The notes under the pieces: generated by a model
What the model saw: the letters and a program-made list of their open reading frames with translations, nothing else
Told to the model about the DNA's origin: nothing
Databases searched by the model: none
Assembly (NCBI RefSeq): GCF_018199995.1
Contig: NZ_CP073578.1
Location: 2,356,001 to 2,420,000 of the forward strand
Source: Photobacterium sp. GJ3
GTDB lineage: Bacteria; Pseudomonadota; Gammaproteobacteria; Enterobacterales; Vibrionaceae
Direction of reading: 5' to 3'
Length of the DNA stretch: 64,000 nt
Part shown: positions 25,032 to 33,922 of the stretch, in pieces
Position numbering within the stretch: position 1 is the first letter of the stretch
How the letters are laid out: every line of letters begins with the position of its first letter
Made by a program: the position numbers and the translations under genes

Positions 25032-26135
25032 ATGCGCCATGATCCCCGCTGGGTTAACCAGGCTATCCGAAAAATTGAAGCCGATTTTCAACGTTCGGCC
25101 GATACACATCTCATCAAACTGGATATCCCGGTGCTGGACGGCATCGACATTTATCTGAAAGATGAAAGTACCCATCCAACCGGCAGCCTGAAACATCGTC
25201 TGGCCCGATCCCTGTTTCTGTATGGCCTGTGTAATGGCTGGATTGGCGAGAACACCACCATTATTGAATCGTCTTCGGGCAGTACGGCCGTTTCTGAAGC
25301 CTATTTTGCCCGCTTGCTTGGCCTGCCCTTTATTGCGGTTGTTCCGCGCCATACCGCACGAAAGAAAATTGAGCAGATCGAGTTCTACGGCGGCCAGGCT
25401 CACTTTGTGGATGATCCTTGCCTGTTGTACGAGGAATCCCATCGTCTGGCTGAATCACTGAACGGTCACTACATGGATCAGTTCACTTACGCCGAGCGTG
25501 CCACCGACTGGCGCGGGAACAACAACATCGCCAACAGTATTTTTGAACAGATGAAGCTGGAAGCGCATCCGATTCCGAAATGGGTGGTGATGAGCGCCGG
25601 TACCGGTGGTACTTCAGCCACAATTGGCCGTTATATCCGTTACCAGATGCATGAAACCCAGCTGTGTGTGGTCGATCCGGAACACTCCGTCTTCCATGAT
25701 TATTACAACACCCGCGATCTGGCCCTGAAAGGCAGTCGAGGCAGCCGAATCGAAGGGATTGGCCGCCCGCGGGTTGAGCCGAGCTTCATTCCGGACGTGA
25801 TTGATGAAATGAGAACCGTGCCGGATGCAGCCAGTATCGCCACCGTCCACTGGCTGGAAACCCTGCTGGGCCGCAAAGCTGGCGCCTCCACGGGCACCAA
25901 TCTTTATGGTGCGCTGCAACTGGCCAGTGAAATGAAAGCCCGGGGCGAAACCGGTTCGATTGTCACCCTGTTGTGCGACAGTGGTGAACGCTATCTGGAA
26001 ACCTACTTCGATACCGATTGGGTTGAGCAAAATATCGGGGATATCCAGCCTTATCTGGATCAGTTATCGGCATTTGAGCAAACCGGCATTCTGAGCTGGT
26101 CTGAGTGGCAACGCCTGCAACTTGGCATATCCTGA
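25032..26135 (+). CDS. PLP-dependent cysteine synthase-family enzyme, probable cysteine desulfhydrase (Cds1-like)
   Basis: 367 residues of the fold-type II PLP family. [14 protein letters not shown] (about residues 38-51) carries the PLP lysine, [20 protein letters not shown] is the substrate/phosphate region and [14 protein letters not shown] binds the PLP phosphate. The sequence resembles mycobacterial Cds1, which degrades L-cysteine to pyruvate, sulfide and ammonia, more than the biosynthetic CysK/CysM. Start ATG follows AAGGAATG. Divergent from the DecR-like regulator, as expected for cysteine detoxification. A cystathionine-type or synthase activity cannot be excluded. Confidence 0.82.
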   Translation: MRHDPRWVNQAIRKIEADFQRSADTHLIKLDIPVLDGIDIYLKDESTHPTGSLKHRLARSLFLYGLCNGWIGENTTIIESSSGSTAVSEAYFARLLGLPFIAVVPRHTARKKIEQIEFYGGQAHFVDDPCLLYEESHRLAESLNGHYMDQFTYAERATDWRGNNNIANSIFEQMKLEAHPIPKWVVMSAGTGGTSATIGRYIRYQMHETQLCVVDPEHSVFHDYYNTRDLALKGSRGSRIEGIGRPRVEPSFIPDVIDEMRTVPDAASIATVHWLETLLGRKAGASTGTNLYGALQLASEMKARGETGSIVTLLCDSGERYLETYFDTDWVEQNIGDIQPYLDQLSAFEQTGILSWSEWQRLQLGIS

Positions 26136-26189
26136 CTCTCGGGGTAGGATGTGCCCCACTCAATCGTTCAATTTATCCGGAGCAGCATG

Positions 26190-26888
26190 ATGCGCAAAGC
26201 AGTCGTCGTTTTCAGTGGCGGACAGGACTCAACAACCTGCCTGATTCAGGCTATGACTCAGTATGATGAAGTGCACTGCATCACCTTTGATTATGGCCAG
26301 CGTCATCAACTGGAAATCGAAATCGCCGAAGCCATTTGTAAAGACTTAGGCGTTGCCGCGCACAAAGTAATGGATGTCGGCCTGCTGAATGAGCTGGCAA
26401 TCAGCTCACTGACTCGCGACAACATTCCGGTGTCACATGAACTGCAAGAAAACGGGCTGCCAAATTCTTTTGTTCCGGGCCGGAATATCCTGTTCCTGAC
26501 ACTGGCAGGGATTTACGCGTATCAGATTGGTGCTGAAGCTGTCATCACTGGCGTGTGCGAAACCGACTTCTCCGGTTATCCGGATTGCCGCGATGCCTTC
26601 GTGAAATCGCTGAATCAGTCTCTGGTGCTGGGAATGGACCGCCCGCTGCGCATTGAAACACCCCTGATGTGGCTGAACAAAGCGGAAACCTGGGCGCTGG
26701 CCGACCAGCACAATCAGCTGGACTACATTCGCAATCACACCCTGACTTGCTATAACGGTGTGATTGGTGACGGCTGCGGTGACTGCCCGTCTTGCGATCT
26801 GCGCCGTGAAGGACTGGAATCTTTCCTGAACGATCAAGACAACGTCCTGAAATCCCTGACCGACAAACAGGCGGCCAATCAGGCCTGA
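26190..26888 (+). CDS. queC: 7-cyano-7-deazaguanine synthase
   Basis: About 232 residues. The start at 26190 is chosen because GGAG lies seven bases upstream; ATG at 26187 is an alternative. The PP-loop [11 protein letters not shown] binds ATP near the N-terminus and [13 protein letters not shown] near residue 195 holds zinc. QueC converts 7-carboxy-7-deazaguanine and ammonia to preQ0, a step toward queuosine in tRNA. It lies close downstream of the cysteine desulfhydrase-like gene, with queH 600 bases further on. No preQ1 riboswitch was recognised ahead of it. Confidence 0.95.
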   Translation: MRKAVVVFSGGQDSTTCLIQAMTQYDEVHCITFDYGQRHQLEIEIAEAICKDLGVAAHKVMDVGLLNELAISSLTRDNIPVSHELQENGLPNSFVPGRNILFLTLAGIYAYQIGAEAVITGVCETDFSGYPDCRDAFVKSLNQSLVLGMDRPLRIETPLMWLNKAETWALADQHNQLDYIRNHTLTCYNGVIGDGCGDCPSCDLRREGLESFLNDQDNVLKSLTDKQAANQA

Positions 26889-26924
26889 CAGTCCGTCTGA
26901 AACAACCCGATGAATCTTGTCATG

Positions 26925-26955
26925 CAGGGCAGCACACGCTTTCTTTGCTGCCCTG
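26925..26955 (+). terminator. Hairpin after queC
   Basis: CAGGGCAGCA and TGCTGCCCTG form a perfect 10-bp stem about 37 bases after the queC stop. No strong T run follows, so termination efficiency is uncertain. Confidence 0.5.
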
Positions 26956-27034
26956 TATGACTGCTTTGTGAATCCCGCTTTCCGAGCTACAATCCCCGCC
27001 CTGAATTTGCCCGAACCACGGAAAAGAGTCTCCA

Positions 27035-27367
27035 ATGTCTAAATTTTTTTTCAAAGGCCGCATCGATGTGATGCAAAGCCATGCGCAGTCTGGCTACAAC
27101 GTGAATCGTGACGTCAAAGCCGGTACTGAAGAATCCCCGATTTCTGTCATCGTCCAAACGGACGCACGCAAAGCAGACATTGAAGCGTTGGTTGCCGAGC
27201 ACAGTATTACCGCCGACGTTATCGTAGACGCCGCTCAGGAAGAAAACACCCTGGCGCTGGACACCCTGCTGAACAAACCCAAAACCATCACGTTTGAAAA
27301 AACGCCGAACCGCAATGACCCGTGCTCCTGCGGCAGTGGCAAGAAATTCAAAAAGTGTTGTGGTTAA
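27035..27367 (+). CDS. SEC-C motif zinc-binding protein of unknown function
   Basis: 110 residues. The C-terminus has a perfect SEC-C zinc knuckle ([17 protein letters not shown]), like the end of SecA. The N-terminal 85 residues ([20 protein letters not shown]...) are a small domain I recognise only as typical of marine gammaproteobacterial SEC-C proteins. No signal peptide. Start ATG follows AAAAGAG. Lying between queC and queH in the same orientation, it may simply share their transcription. Function unknown. Confidence 0.8.
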   Translation: MSKFFFKGRIDVMQSHAQSGYNVNRDVKAGTEESPISVIVQTDARKADIEALVAEHSITADVIVDAAQEENTLALDTLLNKPKTITFEKTPNRNDPCSCGSGKKFKKCCG

Positions 27368-27477
27368 ATCAACCGATCGGTTCAATCGAAAACGGCACCA
27401 GTAAATAAATGTAACTGGTTGAATATACCGCCCACAAGTTGATAGACTCAGCCTATTTTGAACGCTGTGGTCGGACG

Positions 27478-28152
27478 ATGATGTCGAATCAACAAAGTAT
27501 TGTACTGGAATCACCCAATGAGGCTGGCGCAGTCTTGCTTCATTCCTGTTGCGCCCCCTGCGCAGGCGATGTTATGGAACGACTGGTCAATGCAGGGATT
27601 GATTTAACCCTCTTTTTCTATAACCCGAACATTCATCCAGAGAAGGAATATTTAATTCGCAAAGAAGAAAATATTCGTTTTGCTCAAAAGTTGGGGATCC
27701 CTTTTGTGGATGCTGACTACGATGAAAAAAACTGGTTTGATCGCGTAAAAGGGATGGAATGGGAACCTGAGCGTGGGATTCGCTGTACCGAATGTTTTGA
27801 TATGCGATTTGAACGTACCGCACACTATGCCCACGAACATGGATTCAAAACCTTTACGAGTTGTTTAGGGATTTCCCGTTGGAAAAATATGGAACAAATC
27901 AATGATTGCGGGACGCGGGCTGCATCACGCTACGAAGGTCTGGAATACTGGACATTCAACTGGCGCAAGCAAGGCGGAGCCAGTCGCATGGTCGAGCTTG
28001 CCAAGCGTGAGCGTTTTTATCAGCAAGAGTATTGTGGATGCATCTATTCACTGCGAGACACTAACCGCTGGCGGGTCGAAAACGACAGACCTCGTATAGA
28101 GATTGGGGTCCAGTACTACGGCGATGAAGATTCGCAGACCATGAAATCATGA
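27478..28152 (+). CDS. queH: Epoxyqueuosine reductase QueH (DUF208)
   Basis: About 224 residues from tandem ATGs at 27478 and 27481; an earlier in-frame TTG would add 13 unconserved residues. QueH marks are HSCCAPC near residue 18, RCTECFDMR near 103, and YCGCIYS near 187; these cysteines bind a 4Fe-4S cluster and a second metal. QueH performs the last step of queuosine synthesis, reducing epoxyqueuosine in tRNA, as a non-homologous replacement of QueG. Its nearness to queC supports the assignment. A strong terminator follows directly. Confidence 0.93.
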   Translation: MMSNQQSIVLESPNEAGAVLLHSCCAPCAGDVMERLVNAGIDLTLFFYNPNIHPEKEYLIRKEENIRFAQKLGIPFVDADYDEKNWFDRVKGMEWEPERGIRCTECFDMRFERTAHYAHEHGFKTFTSCLGISRWKNMEQINDCGTRAASRYEGLEYWTFNWRKQGGASRMVELAKRERFYQQEYCGCIYSLRDTNRWRVENDRPRIEIGVQYYGDEDSQTMKS

Positions 28153-28155
28153 TGA

Positions 28156-28190
28156 AAAAGGTCGATGCCTTGTCCCTGCATCGACCTTTT
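28156..28190 (+). terminator. Rho-independent terminator of queH
   Basis: AAAAGGTCGATGC and GCATCGACCTTTT form a 13-bp stem with a nine-base loop, continuing into TTGTG, three bases after the queH stop. Confidence 0.9.
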
Positions 28191-28213
28191 TTGTGGGCAG
28201 TGATGATCACCAA

Positions 28214-29428
28214 TCAACCCAGCGGTTTCAGCGCGGCCTGAAAACGTTGTGTCAGATGCTCTGGATACGCCGCGGTGAGCGAGACGGAATCACATGCCTG
28301 AAACTGACTGAAAGGGAGAATGGCCGCCACGAATGCCGTGATGAGTTGCGCTTCATCCATCTTGTGTTGTTCCAGATGCAAAGCTTTCACTTCCAGATGG
28401 CGGATGCTTCGGTGCGCTTTGCAGTCGATGCGGCCGACAAAAGCGCCCCGGTACAGTAAAGGCAGACAAAAGTAGCCAAACTGACGCTTGGCCTCAGGCA
28501 CATAGCATTCAATCTGATAGTCATAGTCAAACAGCGATTTGAGCCGATCCCGCTGAATCACGGCATTGTCGAACGGCGACAGGATCAGCATCCGCTGATT
28601 CAGCCGGGGAACCGGGCGCTCCAGTGCCCCGGCGTCCATCACAAAGACTTCTCCACTGCTGACTTTCACCTGTTCCAGCTCGCCCAGCGCCAGCTTTTCC
28701 TGCACTAAATCTTTCACCGCTTGGCGCAGATCGGTACTGCGGCGCAGATATGTCAGCCCCTTCATCGACATCAACCCATGACCACGCAGTTGACGGTCCA
28801 GCAAATGCGCTGCGAATTCCGCCATATCCGGCATTTGAGTGTTCACATGGGCAGGCAATACCCGCTCGGTTAAATCGTAGGTTTTCTGAAAGCCTTCGCG
28901 ACTGCTGACCATCAGGTCGCCTTCCATATACAGCTGTTCCAGCGCTTTTTTGGCGGGTTTCCAGTCCCACCAGCCTGCCCGCTTTTTCGCTTTCGTTTCA
29001 ATATCTCTGGACCGAAGCGGACCATCGGAACGGATACGGGCCAGCAACTCTCCCATCAATGTCTGATCCCGTTCCCGATACCAATGGGTCTGTCCACTTT
29101 TAATGGCCTGTTTATAAGGTAAGGAAAAGCGAAAATCAGCCATGGGAAGAAACGCTGCTGCATGCGCCCAGTATTCAAAAATGTCACCGTTCAGCAGGAG
29201 CTGATTGGTCATCTCGGGTTTGAACTGCGGCACTCTGGAATGAATGACGTGATGGTGAGCCCGCTCGACCACGGCGATGGTATCAATCTGAACATAACCC
29301 AGATGTTCAATGGCTTTTCTGGCCCCGGCCAATCCGGTGCCATAGGGCTTTGCCTGTGACAACCCCTGCGCAGCCAGTGCCAGTCGGCGTAATCGTGCAA
29401 TATCCTGTTTGCTTTTGAATTCAATCAC
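28214..29428 (-). CDS. YcaQ-family DNA glycosylase (interstrand crosslink repair type)
   Basis: 404 residues, close to E. coli YcaQ (410). The family has tandem winged-helix domains. The catalytic QxD motif is seen in YVQIDTIAVVERAHHHVIHSR (QID at about residues 47-49). It continues with the EYWAHAAAFLP segment and C-terminal PFDNAVIQRDRLKSLFDYDY. YcaQ/AlkX unhooks nitrogen-mustard-type crosslinks and alkylated bases. Start ATG at 29426-29428. It precedes no clear operon partner. Confidence 0.88.
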   Translation of the reverse strand: MIEFKSKQDIARLRRLALAAQGLSQAKPYGTGLAGARKAIEHLGYVQIDTIAVVERAHHHVIHSRVPQFKPEMTNQLLLNGDIFEYWAHAAAFLPMADFRFSLPYKQAIKSGQTHWYRERDQTLMGELLARIRSDGPLRSRDIETKAKKRAGWWDWKPAKKALEQLYMEGDLMVSSREGFQKTYDLTERVLPAHVNTQMPDMAEFAAHLLDRQLRGHGLMSMKGLTYLRRSTDLRQAVKDLVQEKLALGELEQVKVSSGEVFVMDAGALERPVPRLNQRMLILSPFDNAVIQRDRLKSLFDYDYQIECYVPEAKRQFGYFCLPLLYRGAFVGRIDCKAHRSIRHLEVKALHLEQHKMDEAQLITAFVAAILPFSQFQACDSVSLTAAYPEHLTQRFQAALKPLG

Positions 29429-29551
29429 GATGCTTACTTCCTTGATTTCTTGATGTGCTGCGGTTCACTCATGGCTTCATGTCCAGCACCGGGCAAGCGG
29501 AGCTCGCTGTGATACAGACATTGCTTCAGGGTTCGGCCAACACTGCGAGGG

Positions 29552-29914
29552 TTATTCGTTGATGAACTGCCAGGTCTCTGCGCCATCGAACAGACGCACC
29601 CGCACCGAAGCAATCTCTGTTGAGGAAAATAGATTGTAATTGACCGCCAAACGATCACTTTCGACTTTTGCCGTTGTGGAATAATGCGTGATACAGCCAC
29701 AGTGACCGCAACGATGAAAATCAATACATTTGTCACCATGCGAATAATGCTCTGTGCCATAACGGCCAACGCTGATATCCACTTCAGATTCCGTCAGATA
29801 GCCCCACAACGTCGCATATCGGCTGCACAACGAGCAATTACAGCGAGTCGCGGTTTCAGTCAGTCGAGCAATCGTTAATTTCACATTGCCGCAATGGCAT
29901 TGGCCTGTATACAT
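29552..29914 (-). CDS. GFA-family zinc protein (glutathione-dependent formaldehyde-activating-like)
   Basis: 120 residues. The GFA zinc pattern is complete: CHCG near the N-terminus, CNCSLC near residue 35, CGHCGC near 73. The founding member Gfa aids addition of formaldehyde to glutathione, but most members have no tested activity and this short form may do something else. Cytosolic; start ATG at 29912-29914. It lies upstream of ycaQ in the same orientation, about 120 bases away. Confidence 0.88.
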   Translation of the reverse strand: MYTGQCHCGNVKLTIARLTETATRCNCSLCSRYATLWGYLTESEVDISVGRYGTEHYSHGDKCIDFHRCGHCGCITHYSTTAKVESDRLAVNYNLFSSTEIASVRVRLFDGAETWQFINE

Positions 29915-30094
29915 CGCGAAACTCCATTTCTGATTCCTAAGTCATGTTGAATCGTACCTGAACTTCAATGACTTATTCTATTTTGCAGTAAAAAATAGCA
30001 CACAAAGATGACGCTTGATCTGTCATCCTGTCTGAGCTGAATGTACACGCAGTCATGACGGCACAGCAGCACCAAGCTTCCCTTTCGCGGCCTG

Positions 30095-31006
30095 CTAAAT
30101 TGAGGGAGACTGCGCCCAATGCGCCAGCAAAAACTGCCAGACGGCCTCGGACGCTTTGGTGCGCTCCCCGACACAAACCAGATGAATCGGGCTCCGGTCC
30201 GGATGCCGCCACTCGTTCAGCACCGGCGTCAGCAAGCCAGCGCTGCATTCTTTTTGCACGAACCAGGGATCGACCATCACGATGCCCAGCCCATCACAAG
30301 CCATATCCACCAGCGCCCGACTGTTGTCGGTTTGAATCACAGGTGTCACTGCAATGGTCTCTGTCTGACCACTGGCATCCTGAAACGGCCAGAAATTAAA
30401 TGTACTGCCCGCATTGCCGAACACCAGACAGTCATGTTGTTCCAATTCCTGCGGCGTTGCAGGCGCACCCCGATCCGAGAGATAGCGTGCAGATGCAAAC
30501 CAGCCCCAGCGCTTTTCCCCGATTTTTCGGGCAATCAATGAAGAATCCGGCAGCTGGCCGATCCGAATGGCGATATCAATCTTCTCGTCCAGCAAATCAA
30601 CGGTCCGATCATCCAGACTCAGTTCAATCACGATCTCAGGATACGTCTGGCGCAACTTTTTCAGCAAGGGAACCAGAAAACACTGTCCCATCAGGATACT
30701 GGCGCTCATTTTCACCCGCCCTTTCGGGACGCCCTGTGTTTCATCCAGAATGCCATGCAGATTCGACAGCACAGCCCGGAGATCCCCTGTGCCATGTAAT
30801 AAATTCCGTCCGACATCCGTCAGATGCAATTGCCGCGTTGAACGATGCAGCAAAGGCTGGCCGACAAAAGTTTCCAGCTGTCTGATTTTTTTACTGACGG
30901 ATGAGCGGGGTAAATTCAGCGTATTCGCTGCCGCCTGAAAGCTGCCGCACTCTGCAACCCGATGAAAAACATGCAGTAAAGGTAAATTGAGATAAGAATC
31001 ATCCAT
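30095..31006 (-). CDS. LysR-family transcriptional regulator
   Basis: 303 residues from ATG 31004-31006; a TTG five codons upstream is less likely. Winged helix: LLHVFHRVAECGSFQAAANTLNLPRSSVSKKIRQLE. The effector domain resembles the large CrgA/AaeR-type group. It is divergent from an SDR gene 115 bases away, the common LysR arrangement, so it probably controls that dehydrogenase. Effector unknown. Confidence 0.88.
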   Translation of the reverse strand: MDDSYLNLPLLHVFHRVAECGSFQAAANTLNLPRSSVSKKIRQLETFVGQPLLHRSTRQLHLTDVGRNLLHGTGDLRAVLSNLHGILDETQGVPKGRVKMSASILMGQCFLVPLLKKLRQTYPEIVIELSLDDRTVDLLDEKIDIAIRIGQLPDSSLIARKIGEKRWGWFASARYLSDRGAPATPQELEQHDCLVFGNAGSTFNFWPFQDASGQTETIAVTPVIQTDNSRALVDMACDGLGIVMVDPWFVQKECSAGLLTPVLNEWRHPDRSPIHLVCVGERTKASEAVWQFLLAHWAQSPSI

Positions 31007-31121
31007 GTCGCTTGTTTCCAAAGTAGAACCAGTTTGTATCTATATTGGTGCCTTATCGGAAACCATGCAACTTGATACGCTCTTTGTATCGCACAATCCT
31101 ATATACAGAGGCAGGAGTAAC

Positions 31122-31853
31122 ATGATGCAAGGAAAAACGATTCTGATCACCGGTGGCACCGCAGGCATTGGAAAAGCTTTGGCTGAACACCTCATCAATA
31201 CCGGCAACCAAGTGATCATCACAGGTCGCGACCAGGACAAACTCACTCGGGTAACTGCCGCGCTGGGCTGCACGGGTTATGTCGCCGACAGCGCCAGTAC
31301 AGCACAAATCGCAACGCTCGCCGAAGCTCTGAAACAAGATAAGATTCAACTCGATGGCTTAGTGCTCAATGCAGGCGTGTTCTATCCGGCGCCGATTCTG
31401 CAGTCCTCTGAGGCGGATTTCGACCAAACGATGAACATCAATACCAAAGGACCCCTCATCACGCTGCAACACCTGCATCCGCTGCTGAACAACCCGTCCA
31501 GTGTTGTATTTGTTTCCAGCATTGTCGTCACGCATGCCTTTGAAAACAGTGCCGCATACTCAGCCAGCAAAGCTGCTGTTGAAGCCATTGTCCGGGTTGC
31601 AAACCTTGAGTTCGCCGCCGATGGCATTCGCCTGAATTCAGTCCGGCCCGGCGTGACTGCAACAGAAATTCAGGCCAAAGCCGGAATGACAACGACGCAG
31701 CAGCACGCCCTGTTTGATTCCCTGAACGAGACAGCCTTCGGGAAAGTCTTAACCCCGGCAGATCAAATCGGTGCGATTTCATTTTTACTGTCGGATCAGT
31801 CACTGGCGATGCGAAACGCAGTCCTTGAGGTCAGTGGCGGTTACGGCCTATAA
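31122..31853 (+). CDS. Short-chain dehydrogenase/reductase
   Basis: 243 residues. Tandem ATGs at 31122 and 31125 follow AGGAG; either is possible. NAD(P) site ITGGTAGIGKAL at about residues 8-19, NAG at about 84, catalytic Ser in FVSSIVV and YSASK near 146-150 are all present. The sequence is of the DltE/YusZ-like kind. The substrate is unknown. It is divergent from the LysR gene and convergent with the GST gene. Confidence 0.9.
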   Translation: MMQGKTILITGGTAGIGKALAEHLINTGNQVIITGRDQDKLTRVTAALGCTGYVADSASTAQIATLAEALKQDKIQLDGLVLNAGVFYPAPILQSSEADFDQTMNINTKGPLITLQHLHPLLNNPSSVVFVSSIVVTHAFENSAAYSASKAAVEAIVRVANLEFAADGIRLNSVRPGVTATEIQAKAGMTTTQQHALFDSLNETAFGKVLTPADQIGAISFLLSDQSLAMRNAVLEVSGGYGL

Positions 31854-31860
31854 ACGCAAG

Positions 31861-31888
31861 CCTCAGCCCTTCAGCACCTGCGCTGAGG
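31861..31888. terminator. Hairpin between convergent SDR and GST genes
   Basis: CCTCAGC (31861-31867) and GCTGAGG (31882-31888) pair around a 14-base loop just after the SDR stop. No T run; a weak candidate. Confidence 0.35.
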
Positions 31889-31906
31889 GGCGATGCGAAT
31901 CTGTGT

Positions 31907-32545
31907 TCAGTCCGCATCTGCAAAATGTGCCAGTTGATCCGCGTAAGCTTTCTGGAAAGCCGGCCTTACCGTCGCACGTTCCACATAAGCCTGACAGGCA
32001 GGATAGTCAGCCAGTGCATCAAATCGTCCAACCAGGCGCAAGGCATCAGACATCACGATATCGGCAATCGAGAAGCGTCCGGCCAGCCATTCACGGGACG
32101 TTAAAAACGTTTCCATATGGCTGAGACGGGCGTCTAAAAACCGGTTCAGTGCCATGCTTCCCGGCGTGTCCTGACTCTCCCCGGAGAACCGGACAATAAA
32201 CCATGGCAACACCGCCATCTCGACGGAATTCAGACCGGCAAACAGCCATTGAATGGTTTCACTGCGACAACGCGGCTCCCGGGACATCAGTGCCTCGCTT
32301 TGCTCGCCTAAATGAAGCAGGATCGCGCCACTTTCAAATACAGACAGTTCACCATCTTTCAGCCAGGGCACCTGTCCAAAAGGCTGATGCTGAAAGTGCG
32401 CAGCACTTCTGTCCTGAAAAGGCACGGTTTCAACCCGGTAAGGCAGCGCCGCTTCTTCCAGTGCCCAACGTATCCTGACATCCCGTACATATCCCCGGGG
32501 GAACTCTGGGACCCAATCGAAGGTGGTGAGAATCAGTTCAGCCAT
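31907..32545 (-). CDS. Glutathione S-transferase family protein
   Basis: 212 residues from ATG 32543-32545, which follows GGGAGG; in-frame starts further up lack a site. The N-terminal thioredoxin-like domain ends in GQVPWLKDGELSVFESGAIL (the cis-Pro and the Glu-Ser that bind glutathione). The C-terminal helical domain contains the AGRFSIADIVMSDALR motif typical of GSTs. The role is probably detoxification or redox. It lies between SDR and old-yellow-enzyme genes, a region rich in electrophile-handling enzymes. Confidence 0.88.
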   Translation of the reverse strand: MAELILTTFDWVPEFPRGYVRDVRIRWALEEAALPYRVETVPFQDRSAAHFQHQPFGQVPWLKDGELSVFESGAILLHLGEQSEALMSREPRCRSETIQWLFAGLNSVEMAVLPWFIVRFSGESQDTPGSMALNRFLDARLSHMETFLTSREWLAGRFSIADIVMSDALRLVGRFDALADYPACQAYVERATVRPAFQKAYADQLAHFADAD

Positions 32546-32696
32546 AAAGCCTCCCTTCTGGTTTTCATTCAAGATGAATTCGTGATGGCCACTCATGCAC
32601 GACAGAACAACCCACATGAAGAGCTTTAGATAATGTGGTCAACCAGCGCTGCTGATGCAAGGTGAGGATGACCAAACTGAGCCCTCAACCAAAAAA

Positions 32697-32722
32697 GCGG
32701 AAGGTCAAGAAAGACCTTCCGC
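32697..32722 (-). terminator. Rho-independent terminator of the old-yellow-enzyme gene
   Basis: On the minus strand GCGGAAGGTC and GACCTTCCGC pair perfectly and are followed by TTTTTTGG, about 27 bases after the stop at 32749. Confidence 0.9.
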
Positions 32723-32748
32723 ATCCAATCAGGCAGTGGCGTATCCGT

Positions 32749-33789
32749 TTAAATCAGTTCAGCCAGCATGGTGTCGGAATACTCAACCAGCGACTCACCC
32801 GCTTTGACTTTGGCAACATAATCCGGGTTGGCAATCAGCGGGCGACCAATCGCCAGCAGATCAAACTTCCCTTCAGCAAGCGCCTGACTGCCGGTTTCCG
32901 GTGTAAAGCCGCCGACACCAACCAGCGTCTGACTGTAGTGAGTGCGCATATACTCAGAAGCCGTGCCGCCCAGATAATCAAACGACATCTGGTCATCAAA
33001 AATACCGACATGCAGGAAAGCCAGATGGCGGGATTCAAGCTCAGCCAGCAGGTAATCAAACACCTCCCGGTCGCGCGCATCCGGTGTGATGTTGACGTAA
33101 GCACCCGGGGACAAACGAAGCGCAGTCCGATCGGCACCAATCGCATTGACCACAGCATCCACAACTGCCAGCGGGAAGCGGGCCATATTTTCCGCGTTGC
33201 CACCAAACTCATCTTCGCGAATATTGCTGCTGAAATGCAGGAACTGGTCGATCAGATAGCCATTCGCGCCATGAATTTCAACGCCGTCAAACCCCGCTTC
33301 CAGCGCATTAATCGCCGCCTGAGCATAATCTGCAACCAGCTCTTCAATTTCTTCTTTCGTCGTTGCTTTCGGAACCACGTAGCTCAGTTCACGCATACGA
33401 GGCACTGTCCCTTCAACGCCGAGTGCTGAAGGTGCCAGTACGAACTCGCCGCCAAAGAAGTGCGGATGCGCGACCCGGCCGGTATGCCAGAGCTGAGCAA
33501 AGATTTTCCCGCCATTTTCATGGACTTTGTCGGTTACTTTCCGCCAGCCCGCAATTTGTGCCGGCGTGTAGAGTCCCGGGGTATTCGGGTAGCCCTGACC
33601 GTCCGGCCGAATAATGGTTGCCTCTGTGATAATCAGACCAATATCAGCGCGACGGGCATAGTAATCCACCATCGCCTGAGTTGGGACCAGCGCATCATCG
33701 GCCATACACCGGGTCAGTGGCGCCATCAGGATCCGGTTTTTCAGTGAGATCGAATCATTCAGATCAATGGATTGAAATAAGTTTTCCAT
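32749..33789 (-). CDS. Old yellow enzyme family alkene reductase (NemA-like)
   Basis: 346 residues from ATG 33787-33789. This FMN beta-barrel flavoprotein reduces activated C=C bonds or nitro compounds with NAD(P)H. Typical segments: LKNRILMAPLTRC at the start of the barrel, QLWHTGRV near 100, VEIHGANGYLIDQFL near 175 with the substrate-anchoring His and Asn, and AIGRPLIANPD near the end. It is divergent from a TetR regulator, with three matching operators between them, the logic of the E. coli nemR-nemA electrophile response, although there the genes are in tandem. Confidence 0.92.
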   Translation of the reverse strand: MENLFQSIDLNDSISLKNRILMAPLTRCMADDALVPTQAMVDYYARRADIGLIITEATIIRPDGQGYPNTPGLYTPAQIAGWRKVTDKVHENGGKIFAQLWHTGRVAHPHFFGGEFVLAPSALGVEGTVPRMRELSYVVPKATTKEEIEELVADYAQAAINALEAGFDGVEIHGANGYLIDQFLHFSSNIREDEFGGNAENMARFPLAVVDAVVNAIGADRTALRLSPGAYVNITPDARDREVFDYLLAELESRHLAFLHVGIFDDQMSFDYLGGTASEYMRTHYSQTLVGVGGFTPETGSQALAEGKFDLLAIGRPLIANPDYVAKVKAGESLVEYSDTMLAELI

Positions 33790-33811
33790 AAAGTACACCG
33801 TGTCTATATTT

Positions 33812-33829
33812 CTTGAATGCCCATTCAAG
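33812..33829. promoter_or_regulatory. TetR-type operator, copy 1
   Basis: CTTGAATGCCCATTCAAG is a perfect 18-base palindrome, about 22 bases upstream of the nemA-like start. First of three similar sites in the divergent region. Confidence 0.85.
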
Positions 33830-33838
33830 TTAGACGAT

Positions 33839-33856
33839 CTTGAATGAGCGTTCAAG
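33839..33856. promoter_or_regulatory. TetR-type operator, copy 2
   Basis: CTTGAATGAGCGTTCAAG, one position off perfect symmetry, starts 27 bases after copy 1. Confidence 0.85.
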
Positions 33857-33861
33857 TATTT

Positions 33862-33879
33862 TTTGAATGGTTGTTCAAG
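33862..33879. promoter_or_regulatory. TetR-type operator, copy 3
   Basis: TTTGAATGGTTGTTCAAG, two positions off symmetry, starts 23 bases after copy 2 and stands about 43 bases ahead of the tetR start. Confidence 0.8.
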
Positions 33880-33922
33880 ATCAGTTAAAATCCCTGCAAG
33901 CTTTACGGATAAGAGAGAATCG

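Noticed and set aside
26136-26186. Possible preQ1 riboswitch ahead of queC
   Set aside because: Only a small GGGG/CCCC stem is present and the space between genes is too short for the known aptamer plus its context.
29434-29551. Codon-like stretch ending just before ycaQ
   Set aside because: No start or binding site, partly overlaps the GFA gene in another frame, and nothing recognisable; too weak to call.
32662-33429. Open frame of 255 codons on the plus strand
   Set aside because: It is antisense to the well-supported old-yellow-enzyme gene.
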